40,754 nt of DNA. It comes from Verrucomicrobiota bacterium. GTDB lineage: Bacteria > Verrucomicrobiota > Verrucomicrobiia > Limisphaerales > UBA11358. The stretch is taken from contig JAJPJM010000178.1 in the NCBI GenBank assembly GCA_021324235.1, forward strand, positions 1 to 40,754, given 5' to 3'. The notes below the pieces were generated by a model, which was not told where the DNA came from, searched no databases, and saw only the letters and a program-made list of their open reading frames with translations. The stretch's first letter is position 1. Every line of letters starts with the position of its first letter. Below, piece by piece: positions 7,514 through 16,072 of this stretch. The position numbers and the translations under genes are program-made.

Positions 7514-9898
7514 ATGCGTCCAACGAACGGAAAAAAATTCTTGCCGGAAGAGCCGACGCCCCCAATTCCCAGACGCCGCCTGTGGCTGTTTCGATTTTGC
7601 ACGGCAATTATAATTCCTTTGGTGATCCTTGGCGGACTGGAACTTGGTTTGCGTTGGTTCGGTTATGGTTATCCGGCGAGTTTCTTCCTTCGATATAACA
7701 TCAATGGACAGGGTTATTATGTCCCCAATGATGAATTCGGTTGCCGATTTTTCCCGCCGGCCATAGCCCGTGAGCCAACACCACAGCGCATGGCGGTAAA
7801 AAAATCTCCGGATACGTATCGTATTTTTGTGTTTGGCGAATCGGCGGCGATGGGGGACCCGGATCCCAGTTATGGGATGGGCCGATATCTGCAAGTCTTG
7901 CTGCAAGAACGTTATCCCGAAATTCACTTTGAAGTGATTTGCGTGGCGATGACGGCCATTGATTCGGACGTGGTTTTGCCCATCGCGCGCGAATGTGCCC
8001 GGCATGACGGCGATTTATGGATTGTTTACATGGGCAACAATGAAATGGTGGGCCCCTTCGGCGCAGAAACGGCTTATGGACTACGGGCGCCGCCTCTGGA
8101 AGTTATCCGCGCTTTCATCGCGATTAAGGCCACCCGGCTCGGACAATTGCTGGCCAACGTCATCGGGCGGGTGAGGGGAAATTCATCCACCCCGAAGGAG
8201 TGGGGTGGCATGCAAATGTTCACGAATAGCCGCATTGGATATGATGATCCGGCCCGGTTGCGGGCTTACGCAAATTTCAAAGAAAACCTGGAAGACATTT
8301 TAAGAATGGCGCACCGGGCGGGTGCACCGGTTGTTCTAAGTACCGTGGCGGTCAATTTGAAAGATTGCGCGCCATTTGCTTCAATCCACAAACCCGGATT
8401 AAGCACGAACCAATTATCGGCCTGGAACAAACTTTTTGAAGAAGGCGTTACCAATGAAACCGCCGGTGCTTATGGGGATGCCTTGGCTTTGTATCGCCAG
8501 GCTGCCGGGATTGACCCGCAGTTTGCTGAATTACAGTTTCGGATGGGCGATTGCGATTTGGCGCTGACAAATTCCGTTCAAGCCTTGCAGGATTTTGGAC
8601 TGGCGCGGGATTATGATGCGCTGGATTTTCGGGCAGACAGCCGAATCAATTCTGCCATCCGTGACGCGGCGGCGCGGCATGGCAACGCCGGCGTCCATCT
8701 GGCGGAAGCCGACAAAATCCTGGCGCAAAACTCGCCGGACGGAATTCCGGGATTGAACTTTTTTTACGAGCATGTGCATTTAAATTTCGCCGGTAATTAT
8801 CTGCTGGCGCTTGACTTCGCCGAACAAATCAAGGGATTCCTTCCCAACTCCCCCGGCGTTCGCGACCAGGGAAGCTGGGCGTCGGAGGCGCTTTGTGAGC
8901 GCCGCCTGGCAGTAACTATTTGGGATCGCCAGCGGGTTTGGCAGTCCATTCTGAGCCGCATGGCTTCGCCGCCGTTCACCGGACAATATAACCACGCCGC
9001 CAATCTCAAAAATTGCGAGGCGAAAGTGGATGAAGTGAAGTCCATGATGAATACCCAAACGGACGAGCAGGCCCGGCAGATGTATGAACAGGCGCTGGCA
9101 TGGGCTCCTGCGGATGGCTCATTGCATCTTAATTTTGCCCAATATTTGGGGGCGAAGGGGGCTGTGGCCCGGGCCACGGAAGAAGCCAAACACGTTTGTG
9201 GATTACTGCCACAGGCGCCCGGCGAGTTTTCCGATGTCGGTGATTTGTTGATTCTTCAGGCGAAAATTGACGAAGCCGCGGAATATTATGCCCGCGCGCT
9301 GGCCCTCCGGAACAATTTTGCGCCGGCGCTGAACGGACTCGGGCAGATCCTGGAAAACCAGCAGAAAGCAAGCGAAGCACTTGCCTGTTACCGGCGGGCG
9401 CTCCGGGCGAATCCGGAAGACGTGGCAACGCACATCAACATCGGATTTCTCGAGCAGAACCGGGGAAATTTGAAGGAAGGCGCGGTTTATTATCAGCGGG
9501 CTGCCGGGCTTCAGCCGCAAGGTCCAGCGGATTATTTCAACCAGGCGGTTGCGGCGGCCGCCCTGGGACAGTTCGCCCGGGCAATTGAATCTTTTGGCAG
9601 GGCCGTTGAACTTAAACCGGATTTTTGGCAGGCCCATTATCTGCTGGGGATTGAACTGGCGGGCGAGGGGAAAATTGGCGATGCCGAGAAGGAATTCTGG
9701 GATGCGATTATTTATCGCCCGGATTTTGCCAGGTCACATTTGAATCTGGGAATCATGCTGATGAAGCAGCAACGGCTGGACCCGGCGCTCACCCAGTTTC
9801 AAATAACCTTGCAGCTGGATCCGGCAAACCAACTGGCCGGGCAACTCCTGGGAGAAATCCAGGCATCAAAAAATCACGCTCTGCCCGTTGCCCCATAG
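7514..9898 (+). CDS. SGNH/GDSL-hydrolase-like protein with C-terminal TPR repeats
   Basis: This 794-aa protein has an N-terminal membrane anchor (about 22-48). An SGNH-type domain follows: block I as FVFGES with the candidate nucleophile Ser110, block III as YMGNNEMVG (Asn175/176), and the last block as EHVHLNFAGN with Glu419 and His422, where the usual pair is Asp and His. An insert with one TPR-like helix pair lies near 300-350. From about 510 to 790 there are repeated TPR units (AEYYARALALRNNFAPALNG, ALACYRRALRANPEDVATHI, and more). Relatives in PVC bacteria are envelope proteins thought to act on acylated polysaccharide or to scaffold; the substrate is unknown. Direct tRNA-derived repeats flank the gene. 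Confidence 0.85.
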   Translation: MRPTNGKKFLPEEPTPPIPRRRLWLFRFCTAIIIPLVILGGLELGLRWFGYGYPASFFLRYNINGQGYYVPNDEFGCRFFPPAIAREPTPQRMAVKKSPDTYRIFVFGESAAMGDPDPSYGMGRYLQVLLQERYPEIHFEVICVAMTAIDSDVVLPIARECARHDGDLWIVYMGNNEMVGPFGAETAYGLRAPPLEVIRAFIAIKATRLGQLLANVIGRVRGNSSTPKEWGGMQMFTNSRIGYDDPARLRAYANFKENLEDILRMAHRAGAPVVLSTVAVNLKDCAPFASIHKPGLSTNQLSAWNKLFEEGVTNETAGAYGDALALYRQAAGIDPQFAELQFRMGDCDLALTNSVQALQDFGLARDYDALDFRADSRINSAIRDAAARHGNAGVHLAEADKILAQNSPDGIPGLNFFYEHVHLNFAGNYLLALDFAEQIKGFLPNSPGVRDQGSWASEALCERRLAVTIWDRQRVWQSILSRMASPPFTGQYNHAANLKNCEAKVDEVKSMMNTQTDEQARQMYEQALAWAPADGSLHLNFAQYLGAKGAVARATEEAKHVCGLLPQAPGEFSDVGDLLILQAKIDEAAEYYARALALRNNFAPALNGLGQILENQQKASEALACYRRALRANPEDVATHINIGFLEQNRGNLKEGAVYYQRAAGLQPQGPADYFNQAVAAAALGQFARAIESFGRAVELKPDFWQAHYLLGIELAGEGKIGDAEKEFWDAIIYRPDFARSHLNLGIMLMKQQRLDPALTQFQITLQLDPANQLAGQLLGEIQASKNHALPVAP

Positions 9899-9915
9899 CG
9901 TCACGAGTCCCCGGT

Positions 9916-9943
9916 TCCACCCCTGAGCGACTCTGGCAATCGA
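9916..9943 (-). repeat. tRNA-Met 5'-half remnant, copy 2
   Basis: This direct repeat of 7233-7260 (26 of 28 identical, same orientation) lies 17 nt after the SGNH/TPR stop codon. On the minus strand it corresponds to the tRNA acceptor 5' strand and D-arm. Confidence 0.65.
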
Positions 9944-10046
9944 CGGCGGGGTTCCGTTTTGCGGACAATTCCCGCACTGTCGAACGAAGAATCAAATTCC
10001 CGCGCGGTGATTACCTAACTCTCAAAGTGGCACGGAGATAGCTGTC

Positions 10047-11399
10047 TTGGCGCGCATGTCCTACAGGAGACAGGCAAACCGCATTTTGACGTGGATGGTG
10101 GCAACATCCTTATTGTTGTCTGCCGGCTCAAGGTTGCTGGCCAATGGCATTTACGGCAACGGGACCGGCGCCCGCTCCATGTCCATGGGCGGCACGGACG
10201 TGGCCTGGGCGGAAAGTCCGTTGGAGGCCATGGGCGATAATCCCGCCGGCCTGGGGTTTTTAACGACCCGCGAATTTGACCTTGGCGGGGTCGTGGTTGT
10301 TCCCGAAGGTCATTTCAGCAAGCCCTCGAGTTCTTCCAGCAGCGACCTGAATGATTCACCCGAAGGCCTTCCGGAGGCCGCGCTGGGCGTGCCGCTGGAG
10401 CAAAGCCCGATAACGTTCGGCCTTTCATTCATCCCCGATTCGATGCTGCTGGCGGATTGGAATTACCTTGATCCGCCGGGTGGCTTGAGTGGCACCACTT
10501 CTTACGGCCAACAAACCGACAAATCGGAAATCATCGCCCTGCGCACCGCCCTCGGCATGGGAGTCAGGGTGACCGACAAACTTTCGCTCGGTCTCAACCT
10601 CGGGTTGATTTACAACCAGAACGAACTGGTGACGCCCTATGTTTTTCAAAATCTCCAGCCGCCGGCCGACGCACCTTTTAATGGCGCAAAGACCTTGCTG
10701 AATTTGGACACGTCGGGTTTTGGCTGGAATGCCCAGATCGGCCTGCTCTATCGCCCTCTGACCAATTTGCAATTCGGCATCTCCTATAAGAGCCAGTACA
10801 CCGTGCACTCGACCGGTGACGCTACCGGTAATCCTTCCGCGGAACTTGGCCTTTCGTTGCCTTTTCACTACGACGCCGAAGTGGACAACACCTTCCCCCA
10901 GGAAGTTAGCGTGGGCGCGTCCTGGAAATTTCATCCGCAGTGGCGCCTGGCGGCGCAAGTGGACTGGATCGATTGGGCGGACGCGTTCGATACCCTGCCC
11001 GTGATTTTAAAAAACGGCAGCAATCCCACGTTGAACAGCGCGCTGGGTTCGAATTTTCAGGACAGCATTCCACTGAATTGGAAAAGCGAATTTGTTTATC
11101 GCGTGGGACTGGAATACGCCATGACCCAAAACCTCTATTTGCGCGCGGGTTATTCCTACGGCCACAGTCCGGTGCCGGATTCCACCCTGACGCCCATGAC
11201 GGCGGCCATCATGGAACATACCGTGACGGCGGGCATGGGTTACCATTGGCGGAACTGGCAATTTGACCTGGCCTATCAATACGACCTGCCGGCCACACAA
11301 AACGTGGGCACCAGCGGTCTGCGCTCGGGCGAATATTCGAACAGTTCCACCGAGGTCAGCCTCCACTGGATCGCGCTGACCACCAGCTTCCGCTTCTGA
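10047..11399 (+). CDS. FadL/OmpP1/TodX-family outer-membrane transport protein
   Basis: This 450-aa outer-membrane beta-barrel follows the FadL pattern. A signal peptide ends near LLA, then comes the hatch region NGIYGNGTGARSMSMGGTDV and the signature DNPAGLGFL. Many amphipathic strands follow, and the C-terminus TTSFRF ends in phenylalanine as a barrel-assembly signal. FadL-type proteins let fatty acids or other hydrophobic compounds cross the outer membrane by lateral diffusion. I use the TTG at 10047 because GGAGA lies 9 nt before it; the ATG at 10056 would be 18 nt from that site but is possible. The histidine kinase gene follows after 47 nt, probably in the same operon. Confidence 0.9.
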   Translation: MARMSYRRQANRILTWMVATSLLLSAGSRLLANGIYGNGTGARSMSMGGTDVAWAESPLEAMGDNPAGLGFLTTREFDLGGVVVVPEGHFSKPSSSSSSDLNDSPEGLPEAALGVPLEQSPITFGLSFIPDSMLLADWNYLDPPGGLSGTTSYGQQTDKSEIIALRTALGMGVRVTDKLSLGLNLGLIYNQNELVTPYVFQNLQPPADAPFNGAKTLLNLDTSGFGWNAQIGLLYRPLTNLQFGISYKSQYTVHSTGDATGNPSAELGLSLPFHYDAEVDNTFPQEVSVGASWKFHPQWRLAAQVDWIDWADAFDTLPVILKNGSNPTLNSALGSNFQDSIPLNWKSEFVYRVGLEYAMTQNLYLRAGYSYGHSPVPDSTLTPMTAAIMEHTVTAGMGYHWRNWQFDLAYQYDLPATQNVGTSGLRSGEYSNSSTEVSLHWIALTTSFRF

Positions 11400-11446
11400 G
11401 CGGCAGGAGGCCGCGGTCTGGCCCACATCGAACTTCTTTTTCAAAC

Positions 11447-12955
11447 ATGAGTGGTAGTTCAACGACCAGCGGCCAACGACCACCAGCGGTCAGGGTATCC
11501 TCGGATGAGCATCCCCCGGCGGCCGGATCTTTGGTGGACCGTTGCAACCAAAAGTTTGGGGCCTTTTTGGACCGCCAGATTCCGGCGGAGTTTTTGGCCG
11601 ACCCCGAATACACCCGTCGCGCCCGGCTCATCATGGGCTTTGGGGTGTTGGGTTCCATCTTTGGTCTGGTTTACGCCCTGTTTTACATTCTCATCGGCCA
11701 CAAATGGGGCGCCTTGATCATCATTTTTTGCAGCACGGGCGTGGCCCTGTCCCCGTTGCTGATGCGCTGGAAGAAGTCGGTGGAGGTGGCTGGCAATTTT
11801 TTCATGCTCATCCTGACCCTGGGCTTCATCGGCTTGTGTTTTGTCGAGGGCGGCCTGCACGGACACGCCATCGCCTGGCTGGTCTGCGTGCCGCTCTGCG
11901 CCTTGTTGTTGGTCGGCCGAAAATCCGCCGGACGCTGGGCGGTCATCGATTTTTTCGCCGCCAGCGTGGTCGCCGGCCTGGCCCTGGGCGGGGTCAAATT
12001 GACGCCCACCTATGACCCGAAATGGAGTGCGGTGATTTCCACGGCGGGTTATTTGGGGCTGATCATGTTCATGTTCATTCTCGGGTTGATTTTTGAAGGC
12101 GGCCGCGCCCGGGCATTTTCCAAAATGCAGGCCGCCCTGGGTGAACTCGCGGCCTCCAATGAACGGCTTTTGAATTTGAACAACGAAAAGAACGAGTTCA
12201 TGGGCATTGCCGCGCACGACTTGAAAAATCCGCTGACGGTCATCGTGGGCAATGCGGAATTGACCGCCATGGTCAAGGACCCGCAACAAATCCAAAAATT
12301 GTCGAACAACATCGTTTCGGCGGCGACGCGGATGCGCGATTTGATTGCCAACCTGCTGGATGTCAACGCCATTGAACAGGGCAAATACACCTCGGCGGTG
12401 GAACGGTGTGATGTCCGCATGCTCATCGAACAATGCGTGGAAAACAATCAACCCGTTGCCGCCAAAAAACAAATTGCCTTCCGGGTGGGGATTTCCGACG
12501 GGTTGTGGGCGCAGGCCGACCGCGCGGCCACCCTGCAGATTCTGGACAACCTCGTCTCCAATGCCATTAAATATTCCCCGCCCAACACAACGGTTCACGT
12601 CCACGCGCTGCCGGAAACGGGTTTCATTCTCGTGAACGTTCGCGACGAAGGCCCCGGCATCAGCGAGGCCGATCAGAAGAAAATGTTCCAGAAATTTACC
12701 CGGCTGAGCGCCCGTCCGACGGGCGGCGAATCTTCAACCGGCCTGGGCCTGGCCATCGTCAAAAAACTCGCCGAGGCCATGTCGGGTTCCATTCAATGCC
12801 ACAGCGCACTTGGATCCGGCTCGACCTTTGCCCTGCGATTGCCGGTCTGGCCGGAGGCCGGCCCGGGACCGGAAACGGCCGCCGCCGAATCCCGGCCCGC
12901 CAACAACATCGTGGAATTACGGGATTCCCTGCCCCGTTACAAATCGCAGAATTGA
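11447..12955 (+). CDS. Membrane-bound sensor histidine kinase
   Basis: This 502-aa kinase has a soluble N-terminus (1-60) and six hydrophobic segments between about 60 and 215. A signalling helix leads to the HisKA domain with the H-box AAHDLKNPL (phospho-acceptor His257). The HATPase domain has N-box LVSNAIKYSPP, G1 DEGPGIS, F-box MFQKFTRL and G2 TGLGLAI. It would autophosphorylate in response to a signal sensed in or at the membrane. No response regulator is adjacent, so it is an orphan kinase. The FadL-type porin upstream may be in the same transcript, which hints at sensing of a hydrophobic compound, but this is speculative. No clear Shine-Dalgarno sequence precedes the ATG. Confidence 0.93.
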   Translation: MSGSSTTSGQRPPAVRVSSDEHPPAAGSLVDRCNQKFGAFLDRQIPAEFLADPEYTRRARLIMGFGVLGSIFGLVYALFYILIGHKWGALIIIFCSTGVALSPLLMRWKKSVEVAGNFFMLILTLGFIGLCFVEGGLHGHAIAWLVCVPLCALLLVGRKSAGRWAVIDFFAASVVAGLALGGVKLTPTYDPKWSAVISTAGYLGLIMFMFILGLIFEGGRARAFSKMQAALGELAASNERLLNLNNEKNEFMGIAAHDLKNPLTVIVGNAELTAMVKDPQQIQKLSNNIVSAATRMRDLIANLLDVNAIEQGKYTSAVERCDVRMLIEQCVENNQPVAAKKQIAFRVGISDGLWAQADRAATLQILDNLVSNAIKYSPPNTTVHVHALPETGFILVNVRDEGPGISEADQKKMFQKFTRLSARPTGGESSTGLGLAIVKKLAEAMSGSIQCHSALGSGSTFALRLPVWPEAGPGPETAAAESRPANNIVELRDSLPRYKSQN

Positions 12956-13276
12956 ACGGTCACCGGCCTGCTGTTGCCAGCGCGTTCCTTCACATCCAGT
13001 CTTCCATTGGATGACCAGCTGTTGGCGGCCGGAAATTTTAAAGACCGGTGTGAACGAATTATCCGCTTGTTCTATTTTCATTTCAGCCCATCCTGCGTTT
13101 AACGTTGCCCACGAGTCGGAGAGCGGGTAGAGCAAAAAATGTTTCACCAATACCAAAAAACGGAAAGCCATTGTCTGGTCTCCAGAATAAAAATGCATGC
13201 ACTAGATAAGATTGAGATGCGTTACCCCGTAAAACGAATTGAAATGGCACATGGCCAACCTTAACCCGGGAGCAAT
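12956..13276. other. Gene-free intergenic stretch
   Basis: I see no supported gene in these 321 nt. A minus-strand frame (12917-13198) overlaps the kinase 3' end and has no ribosome binding site or known motif. The right half becomes AT-rich and probably contains the promoter of the cytochrome-porin cluster. GGGAG at 13267-13271 is the ribosome binding site of the gene at 13277. Confidence 0.5.
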
Positions 13277-13669
13277 ATGAGCAAATTAAAACCATTGAAA
13301 GCGCTGGCGCAAATAATTTTCGTCGCCGTTGCTGCCGCCGTGATGATCGGCGCACTGGCGTCAACCCTTTGTTCCGCCGCACCAACCTCCGGTGCGCCGC
13401 CATCGAAAACGGATTCGACGGTGTCCACCAATTCCGTGGCCGTGAAGGCCCAGGCGTCGGAGGCCGCGCCGCCCGTGCTTAAACCGCAACTCACCGGGGC
13501 GGAGTTGTACTCGATGCATTGCAACCGGTGCCACCCTGAGCGTTACCCCACCGAGCGGACGGCGGCACAATGGAAAACCATCATGCTTCACATGCAGGTG
13601 CGCGCCAATATCCCCGGGAACCAGGCCAGGCTGATCCTGCAATATCTCCAGGATAACAGCGGTCGTTGA
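13277..13669 (+). CDS. Small exported monoheme cytochrome c-like protein
   Basis: This 130-aa protein has a signal peptide or anchor (residues 8-34, ending CSAAP) and a low-complexity S/T/A/P linker. A compact domain follows with one heme c motif, CNRCH (82-86). It contains the context HPERYPTERTAAQWKTIMLH and HMQ, where a methionine or histidine could be the distal ligand. It would sit in the periplasm or be tethered to the membrane and pass single electrons. GGGAG precedes the ATG at good spacing. It is followed after 26 nt by the porin and then by the diheme cytochrome, all on the same strand. Confidence 0.8.
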   Translation: MSKLKPLKALAQIIFVAVAAAVMIGALASTLCSAAPTSGAPPSKTDSTVSTNSVAVKAQASEAAPPVLKPQLTGAELYSMHCNRCHPERYPTERTAAQWKTIMLHMQVRANIPGNQARLILQYLQDNSGR

Positions 13670-13695
13670 GCAGCCCGCGAACCCTTAAATAACGA

Positions 13696-15081
13696 ATGAA
13701 AACGACAATGAGAACAGGCCGCTGGATGTTTGGGTTGATAATGGCAGGCTGCGTCATCGGACTGGCGCTGCCACTCCGGGTGGCCGCCGAAGTGAGCGAG
13801 GCCGACTTCAATGCCTTGAAGGACACGGTGCAAAAACTGGGCGAGCAGGTTCAAGCGTTGCAGCAGTCGAACGTCGTTCAGCAACAAACCCACGAGCAGG
13901 ACACGCAACAGATACAGCAGCTCCAGCAAAAGCTGGCTGAGACCCAACAAATTGCCACCAACGCGGAACAGAAAAGCATTGAGGCGTCAATGACGCAACC
14001 AATGCCGAGGCAGCCCATTGACGAGGCCACCGTCAATCACAACTTCATGATGCTGGGCGATGCCGAATTTCAATACGCCAAGCTCGCCGGACAGCACGGG
14101 GCCTTTTTGCAGGCTGATTTTGCGCCGATTTTTCTGTATCGCGGCGGGGACAACATCCTGTTTGAGGCCGGCTTCGACACCACGCTCGCAAACAACGCGC
14201 CCGGCAACAGCGGTTACACCACCACCTTCAATTTAAGCTTCGCGCAGTTGGATTATGTGATGAACGATTACATGACCTTTGCGGGTGGTGAACTGATCCT
14301 GCCGCTGGGAACCTATACCGAGCGGGGCGCGGGATGGTTGAACAAGATTCCGGATAATCCGCTGGCGGTGGACGCGCTGCTGCCGGGCAGTGGTTTGGGA
14401 GCGGAATTGCGGGGAGGGGTTCCCGTGGGAGCGGCCGGCAAGTCGCTCAATTACGAAGTTTATGTCGTGAATGGGCCCGGGTCATCGGATACAACCGGAA
14501 CTTCCGGGTCTGCCGGCAATCTTGATCTCGGCGGAAACGTGGGGGTCCGGTCCGACGGGGTGACGGCAAATCTGCACGGTCACCCGTCCGGAGGCGCGCG
14601 TCTCGGTTTCTTCATGCCCTTTAAACCCCATTACGATCTGGAACTGGGCATCTCCGGCCAGTCCGGAGAATGGGATGACGCAGGAGATCATCTCTGGTCG
14701 GCGGGGGTGTTCGATGCGGCCCTGCACCTGGGACCTTCCTTTGAGGCGAAGGGAGAATATATCCTGACCCGCTACGGCAGCGACGACCTGGGGACGCATA
14801 GTCAGCAAGGCTGGTGGGTGCAGGCCGGCTACAAGCTGGCCGGATTGGATTTGGAACTGCCGATCATCAACAACCTGGAGATCATGGGCCGCTACGACTC
14901 GTTGCATGACGTCTACGACCCGAACAACAACGCCTTTGACTTCAAAACCCAGCGATACACGGTGGGCTATGTCTATTATTTCACGAACACATTGTTGTTT
15001 GAAGGCGATTACGAGTTTGTGAACAGCAACGACCCTTCCCAGGCCGACCAGCTCATTTTCCAGCTTTCCCTGGGGTTTTAG
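13696..15081 (+). CDS. Outer-membrane porin with N-terminal coiled coil
   Basis: This 461-aa protein has a signal peptide (to about residue 31, LRVAA/EVSE). A periplasmic coiled coil rich in Q, L and E (about 36-95) follows, and then a barrel domain of repeated amphipathic strands ending IFQLSLGF with terminal phenylalanine. The design matches trimeric phosphate-selective-type porins (OprO/OprP superfamily) in which the coiled coil reaches toward the peptidoglycan. The substrate is unknown. It lies between two cytochrome c genes with short gaps of 26 and 46 nt, so the three probably work together. The M at residue 5 is an alternative start. Confidence 0.82.
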   Translation: MKTTMRTGRWMFGLIMAGCVIGLALPLRVAAEVSEADFNALKDTVQKLGEQVQALQQSNVVQQQTHEQDTQQIQQLQQKLAETQQIATNAEQKSIEASMTQPMPRQPIDEATVNHNFMMLGDAEFQYAKLAGQHGAFLQADFAPIFLYRGGDNILFEAGFDTTLANNAPGNSGYTTTFNLSFAQLDYVMNDYMTFAGGELILPLGTYTERGAGWLNKIPDNPLAVDALLPGSGLGAELRGGVPVGAAGKSLNYEVYVVNGPGSSDTTGTSGSAGNLDLGGNVGVRSDGVTANLHGHPSGGARLGFFMPFKPHYDLELGISGQSGEWDDAGDHLWSAGVFDAALHLGPSFEAKGEYILTRYGSDDLGTHSQQGWWVQAGYKLAGLDLELPIINNLEIMGRYDSLHDVYDPNNNAFDFKTQRYTVGYVYYFTNTLLFEGDYEFVNSNDPSQADQLIFQLSLGF

Positions 15082-15127
15082 GACCGGCGATGAACATTGC
15101 GATTAAGCATACCAACCAACAGCAGCC

Positions 15128-15979
15128 ATGCATATATTCCAATTCCTGAACCAGCGACGGGTGCGAGTGAACTGGCCGTGGGTAGCGGTAATGACCGGAT
15201 GTCTGGTCTGCGCCAAAGTTCCGGCGCAGAACGTATCGACCGCGACCACCGATGGCACAGCCACGACCGCGGCATCGACCAACCCGGCCCCGACCTATCT
15301 CCGCGATGTGCAACCGATTTTCATGGGCAGTTGTTCCCGATGCCATAACCAGCAGTCCCGGTTCATCTACGATTGGCTGGACTATCGAACCGCCTACGCC
15401 GACCGTTGGGAGATCCGGAGGCGAATCTGGGACAGTTGGAAAGGCAGTTATTACAAGGAGGCCATGCCGGTGGCCAACAGCCCGGAATCCCTGGCGCTTA
15501 CCGAGGACGAACGAATGACCATCCTGAAGTGGGTGGACAACGGAGGCCTGCGGGGTGTGCCACCGCCGCCCGGTGTTGCCCGGTCAAAGACTGAGCGGAT
15601 TGCACAGGGCCGGCGGTTGTTCACTTCCATTTGCGCGGCCTGTCATCAGCCGACTGGCCGGGGGCTTCCCAATGTGTTTCCGCCCCTGGCGGGATCCGAT
15701 TTTTTAAATGCCGACAAGAATCGGGCCATCCAAACGGTGATCTTTGGCCGGCAGGGAGAAGTGGTGGTGAACGGGTTGAAATTCAACAACAGCATGCCTT
15801 CGTTCCCCCTCAACGACCAGGACATCGCGAATGTGCTGACGTTCGTTTACAATTCATTCGGCAATTCCGGACTGGAAGTCACTCCGGACGAAGTAAAGGG
15901 TCTCCGCTCACAACGGCCAGTCCCGTCGGGCGCACCTGCCTCATCCGGACCGCCGGCGGCTAAAAGCGACTTTGAGTAA
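15128..15979 (+). CDS. Diheme cytochrome c
   Basis: This 283-aa exported protein has a membrane or signal segment (about 14-33). It carries two heme c sites, CSRCH (69-73) in a first domain beginning YLRDVQPIFMGS, and CAACH (169-173) in a second domain with context GRGLPNVFPPLAGSDFL. The second domain closely resembles the cytochrome domain fused to some copper nitrite reductases and other periplasmic donors. The distal ligand candidate is the Met in NNSMPSF. No reductase or oxidase gene is adjacent, so the partner is unknown. It is the last gene of the cytochrome-porin-cytochrome cluster. Two palindromes follow at 15985-16016. Confidence 0.85.
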   Translation: MHIFQFLNQRRVRVNWPWVAVMTGCLVCAKVPAQNVSTATTDGTATTAASTNPAPTYLRDVQPIFMGSCSRCHNQQSRFIYDWLDYRTAYADRWEIRRRIWDSWKGSYYKEAMPVANSPESLALTEDERMTILKWVDNGGLRGVPPPPGVARSKTERIAQGRRLFTSICAACHQPTGRGLPNVFPPLAGSDFLNADKNRAIQTVIFGRQGEVVVNGLKFNNSMPSFPLNDQDIANVLTFVYNSFGNSGLEVTPDEVKGLRSQRPVPSGAPASSGPPAAKSDFE

Positions 15980-15984
15980 GACAG

Positions 15985-16016
15985 GCCGAATCGGCTGAAA
16001 GAAATCAGCGCTGATT
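15985..16016. terminator. Tandem palindromes between convergent genes
   Basis: GCCGAATCGGC (15985-15995) and AATCAGCGCTGATT (16003-16016) lie between the diheme cytochrome (plus) and the aldo-keto reductase (minus). They may end transcription from either side. Neither has a T-run next to it, so this is a weak call. Confidence 0.3.
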
Positions 16017-16072
16017 GTAATCGCCCGCTCCATTGGGTTATTACCGCCTCTTTTCAAACTCACCGGCAGCTT

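Noticed and set aside
12917-13198. Minus-strand frame of 93 codons between the kinase and the cytochrome
   Set aside because: It overlaps the kinase 3' end, has no ribosome binding site and contains no motif; I treat the region as non-coding.
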